A stretch of 64,000 nucleotides of DNA from Ilex aquifolium (lineage: Eukaryota > Streptophyta > Magnoliopsida > Aquifoliales > Aquifoliaceae). Numbering within the stretch: position 1 is the first letter of the stretch; every line of letters begins with the position of its first letter. The stretch spans positions 18,861,844 through 18,925,843 of the forward strand of contig OX637402.1 in the NCBI GenBank assembly GCA_951799425.1, given 5' to 3'. The notes under the pieces were generated by a model. The model saw nothing but the letters and a program-made list of their open reading frames with translations, was not told the origin of the DNA and searched no databases. A program made the translations under genes and the position numbers. Below are positions 46,150 through 55,790 of the stretch, one piece after another.

Positions 46150-47901
46150 TTACTGAAAAAACTTCTTAAGGTGCTCGGCATTCCACGAGTGAGGTAGAAC
46201 CTTTCCTTCCTCTGTTTGCAACTCGTAATTCCCTGGTCTGATTATCCTTGACACGATATAGGGCCCTTCCCAATTGGGTCCCAATTTCCCATGCGTGGGA
46301 TCCTTTCTCGCAAGCAGAAGCCTCCTAAGTACCAAATCTCCAACCTTGAAACTTCTGTGTCTTACCCTCCTGTCATAGTACCTTGCAGTTTTCCTTTGGT
46401 AAGTACGGACACGGTGCAGAGCTCTGTCCCTCTTTTCATCCAAGAGATCGAGGTTTAGCAAGAGAGACTCATCATTGTGCTCGAAATCTGCAAACTCCAC
46501 CCTTGGTGATTGGAGCCCTATCTCCACTGGGGCCACTGCCTCGGTCCCAAAGGCCAAAGCAAAGGGGGTTTCCTGAGTCGCAGATCTGGCGGTGGTCCTG
46601 TAGGCCCACAATACCTCCGGAATGTACTCCACCCATTTGCCTTTCAGGTTTTCTAGCTTGGTCTTCAAAGCTGACTTTATGGTTCTTATTGTGACCTCTG
46701 CCTGCCCATTAGACTGGGGATGGGCAGGAGCTGAGAAATAGTTCTTGATTCCGAGCTCGGCACAAAAACTTTTGAACTTTGAATTATCAAACTGCTTTCC
46801 ATTGTCAGATACGAATGCTCTGGGAACTCCAAACCTGCAAACTATCGACTTCCAAACGAAGTTTTGAACTTTTTGCTCTGTGATTGTTGCCAAAGGTTCA
46901 ACCTCTGCCCATTTAGTAAAGTAATCCACTCCTATGATGGCAAACTTGCACTGCCCCACACCGGTGGGAAGAGGTCCCAGAATGTCCAACCCCCACTGCT
47001 GAAAAGGCCATGGGCTTACCACCGAGGTTAGGAGCTCGGGAGGACAATGGGACATATTGGCATGCTCCTGGCAAGTTTTACATTTTCTTACTAAGTCGGT
47101 GGCGCTTTTGAGCATGGTGGGCCAATAATACCCTTGCCTCAGTACTTTTCCTGCCAAGGCCCGAGCTCCTATGTGATTGCCACATATCCCCTCATGTACC
47201 TCTCTGAGTATATAATTAGCATCTTCATCTCCTACGCACTTAAGGAGAGGCGTTGAGAATCCTCGTTTATACAGGCTTCCTTGGAGTAGGGAAAATCTAG
47301 CTGACCTGGTCCTCAGCTTGGATGCCTCCTTAGTATCACTTGGCAGAGTCCCATTTTGCAAGTATCCGATGATGGGGTCCATCCAGCTCGGCTGAGCTTC
47401 AACCGATAGCATGTCCTCTTCACTGATGCTTACTGAAGGCCTCGGGAGGTGCTCCACTGGAATTAGCCTATCCAAATCCTCTTGCGAGGCAGTTGCTAAC
47501 CTTGCCAGGGCATCTGCTCTTGAATTTTCCGTTCTAGGCACGTGTCTGACCTTAACCTGCACAAACTTTTTCATTAGTTCTCGTACCTTTTTGAGGTAAA
47601 AGATCATCTTTTCGCCTCTTGCCTCGTAACATTCTTCTATCTGCTTCACCACCAGCTGAGAGTCACTGCAGATCTCCAGCTGCTCCGCTTCCATAGAGTG
47701 GGCAAGATTGAGCCCAGCGATGACAGCTTCGTATTCTGCTTCGTTATTTGAAGCTCTGAACCCAAATCTAAGGGCGTATTCAACATCTATTCCTTCTGGG
47801 GAGGTCAAGATCATCCCTGCACCGCTTCCCTGAGCATTAGCAGCTCCATCTACCGAAAGCTTCCAGATGGGGAGGTCTGGAATTAAATCTGTGGTCTCCA
47901 T
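46150..47901 (-). CDS. Tat second RNase H and integrase (583 aa)
   Basis: Residues about 12-140 are an archaeal-type RNase H with all four acidic residues visible: LSVDGAANAQG, NNEAEYEAVIAGL, ICSDSQLVV and NSRADALARL. The integrase follows: the zinc-binding segment (HEGICGNHIG...CKTCQEH), then the catalytic core with Asp in WGLDILGP, Asp in VSDNGKQF and Glu in NGQAEVTIRTIKSAL, and a C-terminal DNA-binding region ending WNAEHLKKFF. It removes template RNA and inserts the DNA copy. The frame overlaps the upstream RT frame by 19 nt and differs from it, so a frameshift (mutation or programmed) is needed to make a Gag-Pol. The ATG at 47901 may be fortuitous. Stop TAA at 46150-46152. Confidence 0.9.
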   Translation of the reverse strand: METTDLIPDLPIWKLSVDGAANAQGSGAGMILTSPEGIDVEYALRFGFRASNNEAEYEAVIAGLNLAHSMEAEQLEICSDSQLVVKQIEECYEARGEKMIFYLKKVRELMKKFVQVKVRHVPRTENSRADALARLATASQEDLDRLIPVEHLPRPSVSISEEDMLSVEAQPSWMDPIIGYLQNGTLPSDTKEASKLRTRSARFSLLQGSLYKRGFSTPLLKCVGDEDANYILREVHEGICGNHIGARALAGKVLRQGYYWPTMLKSATDLVRKCKTCQEHANMSHCPPELLTSVVSPWPFQQWGLDILGPLPTGVGQCKFAIIGVDYFTKWAEVEPLATITEQKVQNFVWKSIVCRFGVPRAFVSDNGKQFDNSKFKSFCAELGIKNYFSAPAHPQSNGQAEVTIRTIKSALKTKLENLKGKWVEYIPEVLWAYRTTARSATQETPFALAFGTEAVAPVEIGLQSPRVEFADFEHNDESLLLNLDLLDEKRDRALHRVRTYQRKTARYYDRRVRHRSFKVGDLVLRRLLLARKDPTHGKLGPNWEGPYIVSRIIRPGNYELQTEEGKVLPHSWNAEHLKKFFQ

Positions 47902-50192
47902 CGGCGCTGCTGCTGTGAATTTGCAATAAAATCTGCCAAAATTTGCCCTTTGATGGCAGTTCTTGGCTTATACCTAATATCAAACTCGCTGAGCTCCACG
48001 GCCCATTTAACCAACCTCCCCGAGGACTCTGGCTTGTGAAGCACTTGCTTCATGGGCTGATCTGTTGGAACCTCGATAGTATGAGCCTGGAAATAAGGTC
48101 TAAGTCTCCTAGCTGTTGTAACCAAAGCTAGAACGAGTTTTTCCATTTTTGGATATCTTTCATCTGCCCCCCTCAGAGCTCTGCTACAGTAGTAAACTGG
48201 TTGCTGAGCTCTGTCTCGTTCCCTAACCAGCGCTGCACTTGTTGAAAAATCTGAAACCGCTAGGTAGAGGGTGAGGACTTCCCCTTCTAAAGGGCTCACC
48301 AGAACAGGAGGAGAGCTCATATATTTCTTTAGGGCTTCGAATGCTTCTTCACACTTGGCATCCCATTGGAATGCCTTCTTCAAGATCTGAAAAAATGGCT
48401 GGCATTTATCGCTGGACCTAGACACAAAACGGCTCAGTGCAGCTATCCTGCCTGTCAAGCGTTGCACCTCTTTTGTGTTGGATGGTGATTTCATTTCCAC
48501 CATTGCTTTAACCTTTTCTGGATTGGCCTCAATCCCTCTGCTGCTGACTATAAAGCCCAGAAATTTTTCAGCCGAGACCCCAAATGCGCACTTCGCAGGG
48601 TTTAGCTTCATTTTGTACTCCTTTAGAATTCGGAATGACTCAGCTAAGTGCTCGATGTGGAGCTCTGCTTTTAGTGATTTCACTAGCATGTCATCAATGT
48701 AAACTTCCATGGACATTCCTATTTGCTTCTGGAACATTTTATTTACTAACCGCTGGTAAGTGGCTCCAGCGTTCTTCAATCCGAAGGGCATGACCTGATA
48801 ACAATATGTCCCCTGTTCTGTCACAAAGGAGGTCTTCTCTTGATCGCTGGGATCCATCTTGATCTGGTTGTAGCCTGAGAAGGCGTCCATGAAACTGAGG
48901 AGCTCGTGCCCTGCTGTGGCATCCACTATTAGGTCAATCCGAGGTAAAGGGAAACTGTCCTTGGGGCATGCTCGGTTGAGATCAGTGAAGTCAATGCACA
49001 GTCGCCACTTCCCATTGGTTTTCTTTACAAGAACTACATTTGCTAACCAGGTGGGGTAATCAACCTCCCTGATAGCCTTGGCATGGAGGAGTTTACTGAC
49101 CTCCTCATTGATTGCCTTTTGTCTTTCAGAGGCAAAGCTCCTCCTCTTCTGTTTGATGGGTTTGCAAATTGGGTTCACGCATAGCTTATGGGTAATGACC
49201 GAAGGGTCAATTCCTTCCATGTCTTCTTGCTTCCAAGCAAACACTCCTACATTCTCTTTTAGGAACCGGATGAGGAGTCCTTTGAGCTCAGCGTTCAGTT
49301 TGGACCCCACATAAACAAGGTGTTCTGGCTTCTCATCCAGCTGAACTGGTTCCAGCTCTTCCGATGGCATTGGTCTTGTCTCCATTTCATCTCTCATGTC
49401 GAGTTCGTCTAGTTGGATATTCTCCACTTCCTTTCTTTTTATAGAAGCCATGTAGCATTCCCGTGCTACGCGCTGGTCTCCTCGGACCACTCCGATTCCA
49501 TTTTCAGTAGGGAACTTCACGACTAAGTGATAGGCAGATGGGATTGCCTTCATAGAATTCAGGGATGGCCTACCAAGCAAGATGTTGTACGCCGATGGCG
49601 AATCGACTACTAGGAATTTAACAGTGGTAGTGGCTTGGCAAGGTGGATCCCCTAAGGTGAGCACGAGTTGGATTGAACCTAGGGGGAGGACCCTTTCCCC
49701 GGAGAATCCCAGTAAGTGAGTGCTTACTGGCTCAAGTTTCTGCCTTCCTATGTCCATCTTGTCGAACGCAGGTGCGAAAATAATATCTGCCGAGCTCCCG
49801 TTATCAATTAGAACCCGATGAACTGTTCTATTCGCCACCACAGCTCGTACCACCAGTGGATCATCATGGGGGTATTGGCACCCTTCTAAATCAGCATCTG
49901 AAAAAGTGATAGCCGTATCCAAGCGTGGTGCCTTGGATATAGCGTGCACTTCGAGAGCTTCTTCGGCTCTGATCCGCCGGAGGTGCGCCTTCCGAGCCGA
50001 GCTTGACTCTCCACCTCCTGCGAACCCTCCAGATATCACTCTGATTTCCCCTAGAGGCTGCTGGTGTGGTGCGGTGCCGGCTGCCGAGGTGGTGGTGGTG
50101 GAAGAGCTCGATTCTGGTTGTCGTTGGTTACAAAACGACGCAGCTGACCTCGCTGGATCAAGAACTCGATTTCCTTCTTTAGTTGAATGCAA
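47883..50192 (-). CDS. Tat protease, reverse transcriptase and degenerate first RNase H
   Basis: There is no ATG at the open-frame start (50192), so the product must come from upstream gag by a frame change. The aspartic protease has VLIDNGSSADIIF and NILLGRPSL. RT follows with NGKWRLCIDFTDLNRACPKDSFPLPRID, FMDAFSGYNQI, PFGLKNAGATYQRLV and the catalytic VYIDDML. The Ty3-type RNase H is degenerate at its first acidic motif (LYLAVSDFSTSAALV in place of a Thr-Asp-Ala-Ser start), as is usual for Tat elements with a second RNase H. The frame closes with TAA at 47883-47885, just after QILADFIANS, at a (CAG)-rich spot where slippage is plausible. The RT itself looks intact. Confidence 0.9.
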   Translation of the reverse strand: MHSTKEGNRVLDPARSAASFCNQRQPESSSSTTTTSAAGTAPHQQPLGEIRVISGGFAGGGESSSARKAHLRRIRAEEALEVHAISKAPRLDTAITFSDADLEGCQYPHDDPLVVRAVVANRTVHRVLIDNGSSADIIFAPAFDKMDIGRQKLEPVSTHLLGFSGERVLPLGSIQLVLTLGDPPCQATTTVKFLVVDSPSAYNILLGRPSLNSMKAIPSAYHLVVKFPTENGIGVVRGDQRVARECYMASIKRKEVENIQLDELDMRDEMETRPMPSEELEPVQLDEKPEHLVYVGSKLNAELKGLLIRFLKENVGVFAWKQEDMEGIDPSVITHKLCVNPICKPIKQKRRSFASERQKAINEEVSKLLHAKAIREVDYPTWLANVVLVKKTNGKWRLCIDFTDLNRACPKDSFPLPRIDLIVDATAGHELLSFMDAFSGYNQIKMDPSDQEKTSFVTEQGTYCYQVMPFGLKNAGATYQRLVNKMFQKQIGMSMEVYIDDMLVKSLKAELHIEHLAESFRILKEYKMKLNPAKCAFGVSAEKFLGFIVSSRGIEANPEKVKAMVEMKSPSNTKEVQRLTGRIAALSRFVSRSSDKCQPFFQILKKAFQWDAKCEEAFEALKKYMSSPPVLVSPLEGEVLTLYLAVSDFSTSAALVRERDRAQQPVYYCSRALRGADERYPKMEKLVLALVTTARRLRPYFQAHTIEVPTDQPMKQVLHKPESSGRLVKWAVELSEFDIRYKPRTAIKGQILADFIANSQQQRRWRPQI

Positions 50193-51619
50193 TCATCAGT
50201 GTGGTGTCCATGATCCCTGTGATAATCACAGTATTTCGTGGGGTCTCTTTTTGCCGGGTCTGCCTTCATCCGAGGCGGCTATTTCAAGAACTTCTCGTTT
50301 TGGACCTCGTACAATACTTGTGACACAGCGGCAGTGAGCGGGGTAAATCGCTGAGGTCCATATCTGGGATGTAGTTCAGACTGCATGGGACCCAAACGAT
50401 CTCTGACATTTCCTCTTCTCTTGGGTGAGCGGTCTCCATCCCTCCTTGGGGACCTCTCCCGCCCTTTCTCCTTCCTGGGACTTCGGTCCCTTCTCTTTTC
50501 TTCTTTTTCCTTCTCCTTTCGTGAGGATGTACTTCCCACCTTAGAAAGGAGTGCCTCTTCGCCATTTATATACTTCTCTGCTTTGGCTAACACCTCAGTC
50601 ATACTTGCCTGAGGGTTCTTTGATATAGAGAACATCAAATCCTTTGACTGCACTCCCAATCCAGCAATGAAAGCTGTTATGGCAAATTTTTCATCTGGAA
50701 TGTCCACTTTCAATGTCTCCGAGTTAAACCTTTGGACGTACGATCTCAGATTCTCTTGGGGCCCCTGTTTCACATTTAGTATGTGGTAACTCGGTTTTCG
50801 ATATATCCGAGCTCCTATAAAGTGAGATACGAAAGTTATGGAGAGCTCTTTAAAGGATGAGATAGAGGCTGGGGGGAGCCTGTTAAACCAATTTAGGGCG
50901 GAACCTTTCAGTGTGATGGCAAAGGCTCTGCAACGCACAGGATCCTGGTATCCATGCAACTCCATCTGGTTCTTGTAAGTGTTGAGGTGATCCACAGGAT
51001 CTTTCGTTCCATCAAAGACCTCTACTTGAGGCATTCTGAACTTCGGTGGGAGAGGGAAGTGTAGCACTCCCGTGGTGAATGGGGACTCAGTTTGCTGAAC
51101 CAAGATATCCATGGTAACCGGAGCCTTGCCTTTAACAGCCTCCTTCATGTGGTTGAGCTCTTGCTGGATGTCTTTGAAGCGTTGTTCCCAGCGCTGCTCT
51201 TTCCTGTCTTGAGGATATGGGTAAAAATCATCCCTATCCCCCCCGTCGTTTTGACTTTGCACTTCGTCGTTATGGCCATTCCTAGGGGGTACATACGGAG
51301 CATACCCCCTGGGGTGGCTGCTTTCTCCTCCTTCGCTGACCTCTCTGAGGGGGTCCCAGTGTCGCCGTTCCCGGTAAGGGGGATTACTCTGGCCTTCTTG
51401 GGCCGGTCGTGCCTCCTGTGGGCGTTGTACGAGCTTTGATAGCTCTTCGTTTTCTTTCAGCAAGCGTTGGTTGACGAGGCGAAGGGCCTCCAACTCGTTA
51501 TTAATGGGGGGATTAACCTCTGGGATATTCCCGGGTTGTCCGCCGTTGGTAGCTTCCTGTGGGTCTTGCATTCGCGGTAGGTTTGTTTGACTTCTGCTCA
51601 TATTTCGTGTCGTTACCAT
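50051..51619 (-). pseudogene. gag: Tat gag with an internal nonsense codon
   Basis: The ATG at 51619-51617 opens a 446-codon frame: an N-terminal coiled-coil-like region (EALRLVNQRLLKENEEL), the gag core (GSALNWFNRLP, SFVSHFIG, FAITAFIAGL), then an Arg/Glu/Lys-rich linker. TAG at 50281-50279 stops it. The same frame continues (PPRMKADPAKRDPTKYC) into the knuckle CDYHRDHGHHTDDC and ends at 50051. The relative at 1-3686 has Trp-Pro at the corresponding place, so TGG-to-TAG is the likely change. A second break follows: protease is in a different frame, with the change needed in a CCACCACCACC tract near 50090. Gag cannot be made whole without readthrough. Confidence 0.88.
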
Positions 51620-51662
51620 CAGTCACTGAAAGATCAGCTTATTTGTAGAAGGAACAGTCGTT

Positions 51663-51678
51663 CCCACAGACGGCGCCA
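51663..51678 (-). other. Primer-binding site of the Tat element
   Basis: Minus-strand TGGCGCCGTCTGTGGG, three bases from the LTR end at 51682; the same sequence as at 3138-3153. Confidence 0.8.
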
Positions 51679-51681
51679 AAC

Positions 51682-52374
51682 TGATGGTGTAAATCTACGG
51701 AGATGAGCTATGGAACTAAATTAAGATGACATGAACAGTCTGCGTGGGGATTGATTTGGGCGTCTGAGCTACAAGGCTCATGAAGTGGTGGATGAATGCT
51801 CTATTTGATGATGTATAGTGTGTGAAACACGATAGAAGTATAGTGGTTCACCGGCAGATGAGCTCGGCTAGTCCACTCTCTAATGGAGGCTCTTACTCCC
51901 TTGCCTTTATTGATGAAAAAGTGTTACAGTGGAATTCTCAGGGCCTTAGGGTTTCTGGTTGTTTTTTTTTTTATCATGGAGGTTGTCCCTCCCTTTTATG
52001 GCCTCATACTTACCTCTCATTCGGAATTACCTCCTACATTGATGGGATCGTGCCCTATCTTCATCCATAATCCCGGAGTTACCTAAACTCCTTATGGATG
52101 GCTGTAAAACGGAGAGATCTTTGCCTTCTTCCACGGGATTTCCCTTAGTTTTAGGAGGGGATCATGGTTGAATACGGGTTTCATGCCTTGGATTGGCTCT
52201 ACTTCCTTTGTAATGGTGTCCGTTGTCATCTCCCAACATGTGTCCCCGGCTGGGGGCTTTTAGTGCTGACTAGATGAGCTCTGACCACCTCTGGATGAAC
52301 TCTGCTTATTCCACCGGAGCTCCCGACCTGAGCTTATTTCCTGAGCTCGTGTCTATTTATTTTAGGCATCATCA
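51682..52374 (-). repeat. 5' LTR of the Tat element (693 bp)
   Basis: Identical by eye to 38474-39165 apart from one extra T near 51962-51972. It is adjacent to the primer-binding site and followed by the CTAAT duplication. Confidence 0.95.
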
Positions 52375-52437
52375 CTAATAATATACAATATTTAAATTCA
52401 AAATAGTCCACGTGCAACGCACGTGTGCATCAACTAG

Positions 52438-53389
52438 TATATATATATATACACTACTAGTGCTAGATTTCATGAGCACCATAACTTTTAGTGTTGCCAT
52501 AACCATCAAAGATTAAGCTTTTGAGCGTTTTGATTCAAAGCTCTTTAGATCGAAACGCCCAATTTTACTTCTCTTTGTATCTAAAATTAGCGATAATCTC
52601 ACTGCGAAACGTACATATTCATTGTCATGAATGACCACACCTGTCCAAGTTAACGCATCATCTACCATCGGTCTATACTCTATTTTCTCTTCATTTCTAC
52701 AGTATATGTTCGCCTATTTGAAATTCCTTATGATTTACAGTTTTTTTTTTTTTTAAATTTGGTTGGTTAATTGGATGGTGAAGAATTGGAGGCTCCATCC
52801 TCTGGTATTGGCATGTAATTTATTAAAATAAAATAAAAATATAATTTTTTTTAAAAAAAAATCATAGTTAGTATATAATTATACTATCTATTAGAATAAA
52901 ACTAAAAAATTAAACAAGGGGTCAAATTGTAATGGACACAATATATTTTATCTTTAATTGGGGTAATTTGTTATTTTAATTTGGTCGTTTAAATGACCAA
53001 ATTAAATTTCAATAGACAATATAACTGTATACTCATTACGATTTTTCAAGAAAAAATTGAATTTTTATTTGTGATTTTATTTCAATAAATGATACAATAG
53101 AATATGAATTTAATTATAAAATTTAAATTTTTTTGATATTTTATCTTTAATTGAAGTATTTTTGGTCTAAATATAATGTTTTAAACTTAAAGGATCTAAG
53201 TAATATATGTTTACAAACTTCAGGGGATCTGGGTGTAATTTATTAATGGATATATTTATAACAGGGGTCTAAGTGTTACGAGCATACAAATTTCAGGGGG
53301 TCTGTGTGTAATATTTCAAATGTTAAGGGGTCTAAGTGATTAAATGATAAACCTCAGGGAGTCTGGATGTAATTCTCCCAACTCTAAAA
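52438..53389. other. AT-rich intergenic DNA with a degenerate repeated phrase
   Basis: No gene. From about 53190 to 53375 phrases like AGGGG(A/T)CT(A/G)(A/G)GTGT and ATAAATTTCAGGGGGTCTG recur four to five times, a pattern also faintly present near 15650-15720. Confidence 0.5.
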
Positions 53390-53399
53390 TATCCGAAAA

Positions 53400-53919
53400 G
53401 GTGGGGCTATTCCCACCCCATTAAAATTTTTATTATTAAATTACTAGGTCAACCCTTTTTACACTTACCCCAATTCAACTAAGTTCACTTCATGTTATAC
53501 ACAACTCTTTAATAACAAGCTCATTTTCTATCTTTTCATAACTAGGGTTTCATTCATTATCTCCTCCCATACACCCTACACAAAATAATTTTTTCAATAT
53601 GGATTAATAAGTAAGATGAATACATCACTTTCTATATATGTACAGTATATATATACACAGTATCCAAAGCCTATTATAGTGTTTTGTCAAAACAACCTCC
53701 GTTAGATTAACTTTTCGAAAAACTTCTATTAGAACATGAGGAGTAGCCACTTATGTTGCTATACTAGAGGCAACAATATTAATTTTTCTTTGAACAGACA
53801 CAAATTGGATCAAAGAAATCTATTGAATATACCAACGAAAATAATTTATATATACAATTATAAATAATCAACACAAGAATTTACAATACTTCGTTTTTCT
53901 TTCTTGTTGCAAACATGCA

Positions 53920-53980
<61 letters not shown>

Positions 53981-54328
53981 CACACTCACACACACACACA
54001 TATAAAAACCCTAAATCAAAAATAATTAAGCTTGAATCAAACATGAAATCAAACAAAAAGTTAAACCGAAAAATAATACTAACATGTATCTCATTAAGAA
54101 AATTTATATAGAAAAAACTCTTTCATGTAGGGTATATGAGAGAAAATAGTAAATGAAACCATAATTTTGAGAAGATATAAGATGAACTTGTTATTAAATC
54201 AGTGTGGATAACATAGGGTGAGTTTAGTTAAAATGGGGTGTGTATAAAAGGGGTGGACTTAGTAGTTTAGTTTTAAAAATTTTAATGGAATAAGAATGAA
54301 TATTTGTGGGGTGGGAATAGCCCCACTT
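53400..54328. mobile_element. Mutator-type MITE (929 bp) with 10-bp flanking repeat
   Basis: Ends GGTGGGGCTATTCCCACCCC and GGGGTGGGAATAGCCCCACTT are inverted repeats, and pairing continues over more than 100 bp with gaps. TATCCGAAAA flanks both sides (53390-53399 and 54329-54338), fitting a 9- to 10-bp Mutator duplication. The interior holds an (AT)n/(CA)n microsatellite (53923-54000) and no transposase. Confidence 0.85.
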
Positions 54329-55180
54329 TATCCGAAAATCTGATGAGAAACAAATTTTGAGGTTTTTTTTATATGTAAAGTTATATCTATATAATAAAAT
54401 AGAACGATTTTAAATTTTGGAGACAAAGAGCGGTCCAGATCGTATCGTAACCAAAAAAGTCATCATCCAACGGACGGCGTTATCCCAAACTGTCTCAAGC
54501 TATTGACGTCTCAGATCTTTTTGATCCGACATACCACATTAGCTCTTTTGAAATATTTTTGCTACTCAAAATTTTTAATTACCAAAATTGACACCCGTAC
54601 ATTGAATTCGCCTCTCAATCTCACCCAAAATTAATGCTATCTAAATCTAAAATTCTGTCCAAATCTAAAATTAACGTCCATATTTAAATTTTGACTCCCG
54701 CTCATGCTGTTCTAAATAATATATTTTCCATATTAGAGAAATCACTTTTTCACATCACAGCTTCAGAATATTTAATATAATTATGATACTATATTATTTA
54801 CTTCGCTTTCCTTTATCACCTACATCCATCTCGATCTTTTCACCAAATTATTTCTAATATCCCCTTTCAACTCTGTCTCCCTCTTTTTCTCTCTTTGTTC
54901 CTCATCCCCCAACGAATAGCCACCCAGGGGTTGGCCCAACAGTATGAAAAAAAAAAAGCTTGGGCTTTAGGCCCCAAATTTTTAGAAGGTCCCATAATTT
55001 TAGGTACATCACTAGCCTACAAAAAAAATTAAATCCATTAAATTTTAAGCCTTACAAAAAAACTCCAAAAAATTAAATCCAATCAAAATTTTTATTGCAA
55101 TAATTTGGGTCTATAATCCAATCCATAATATCAAAAACTTAGAAATTAAAAAAATACTCAAAAGTCAACTCATTTTTGCT

Positions 55181-55189
<9 letters not shown>

Positions 55190-55234
<45 letters not shown>
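55190..55234. repeat. (CT)n microsatellite
   Basis: An uninterrupted CT repeat of about 44 bp. A second lies at 55565-55600. Confidence 0.9.
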
Positions 55235-55238
<4 letters not shown>

Positions 55239-55561
55239 AGTAAAAAAAATAAAAAACAAAAGTTGAAATCTCTTTCTCGACAATATTAACACATCTTTCT
55301 TTTGTCTCGCTCTCACATAGAAAATTAAAAATAAATTAATTTTTTTAAAAAAATAATACTAAAAATAAAAAAGTCTTCATTTAATATTTCTGTTTTAGGC
55401 CTCAAATTGACTTGAGCCGCTCCTATAGCCACCGGCGCCCCTTTCTCTCCTCTCTTTTTCTCTCCTCACCGAAACTCTCTCTCTTCACAACAACACTATG
55501 GAGGCACCATCAGACACAGCGATCAACCATCGATAATCTTGAAGCGTCACCCGGGAATCCC

Positions 55562-55603
<42 letters not shown>

Positions 55604-55790
55604 GTATGTCTCCCCTTACCGCAACCACCCATTCCTTCCCTCTCCCCTTTCCCCTTTCCCTTATCCCCTCTCCTCTCTGCCACCGAAACTCATAACAGCC
55701 CACCAAACACCCTATATATCCAAAGCCAAACTCTTACCTGCAACCAACCAACACCAGCACCTCCACCCCCCTTTCCTCCCTAGTCCCCAC

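Larger units (their letters stand above)
38474..52374 (-). mobile_element. Tat-lineage Ty3/gypsy retrotransposon, structurally complete (13.9 kb)
   Basis: Two LTRs (38474-39165 and 51682-52374), a perfect CTAAT duplication (38469-38473 and 52375-52379), a primer-binding site and a polypurine tract define the element. Coding order on the minus strand is gag, protease, RT, degenerate RNase H, second (archaeal-type) RNase H, integrase. The second RNase H is diagnostic of the Tat lineage. A 6.3 kb region between integrase and the 3' LTR holds a 54-bp minisatellite and two plus-strand genes. The LTRs show no substitution that I can find and one T-run length difference, so insertion is very recent, yet gag-pol is not continuous. 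Confidence 0.95.
37103..52437 (+). mobile_element. Candidate Helitron, split by a nested Tat retrotransposon
   Basis: The right end has the Helitron signature: a perfect 6-bp hairpin with a 3-base loop (ACGTGC-AAC-GCACGT, 52410-52424), 10 bases, then CTAG|T (52434-52438). The sequence just before, up to the retrotransposon at 52374, continues the sequence left of 38474. The left end is uncertain: TCTATATATA... followed by CACTACTTAAAAAG near 37103-37146 resembles Helitron starts, but the microsatellite blurs the A|TC border. Without the nested element the body is about 1.4 kb and contains no Rep/helicase. Pieces around 37560-38060 and 38330-38400 look exon-like but unidentified. Confidence 0.5.
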
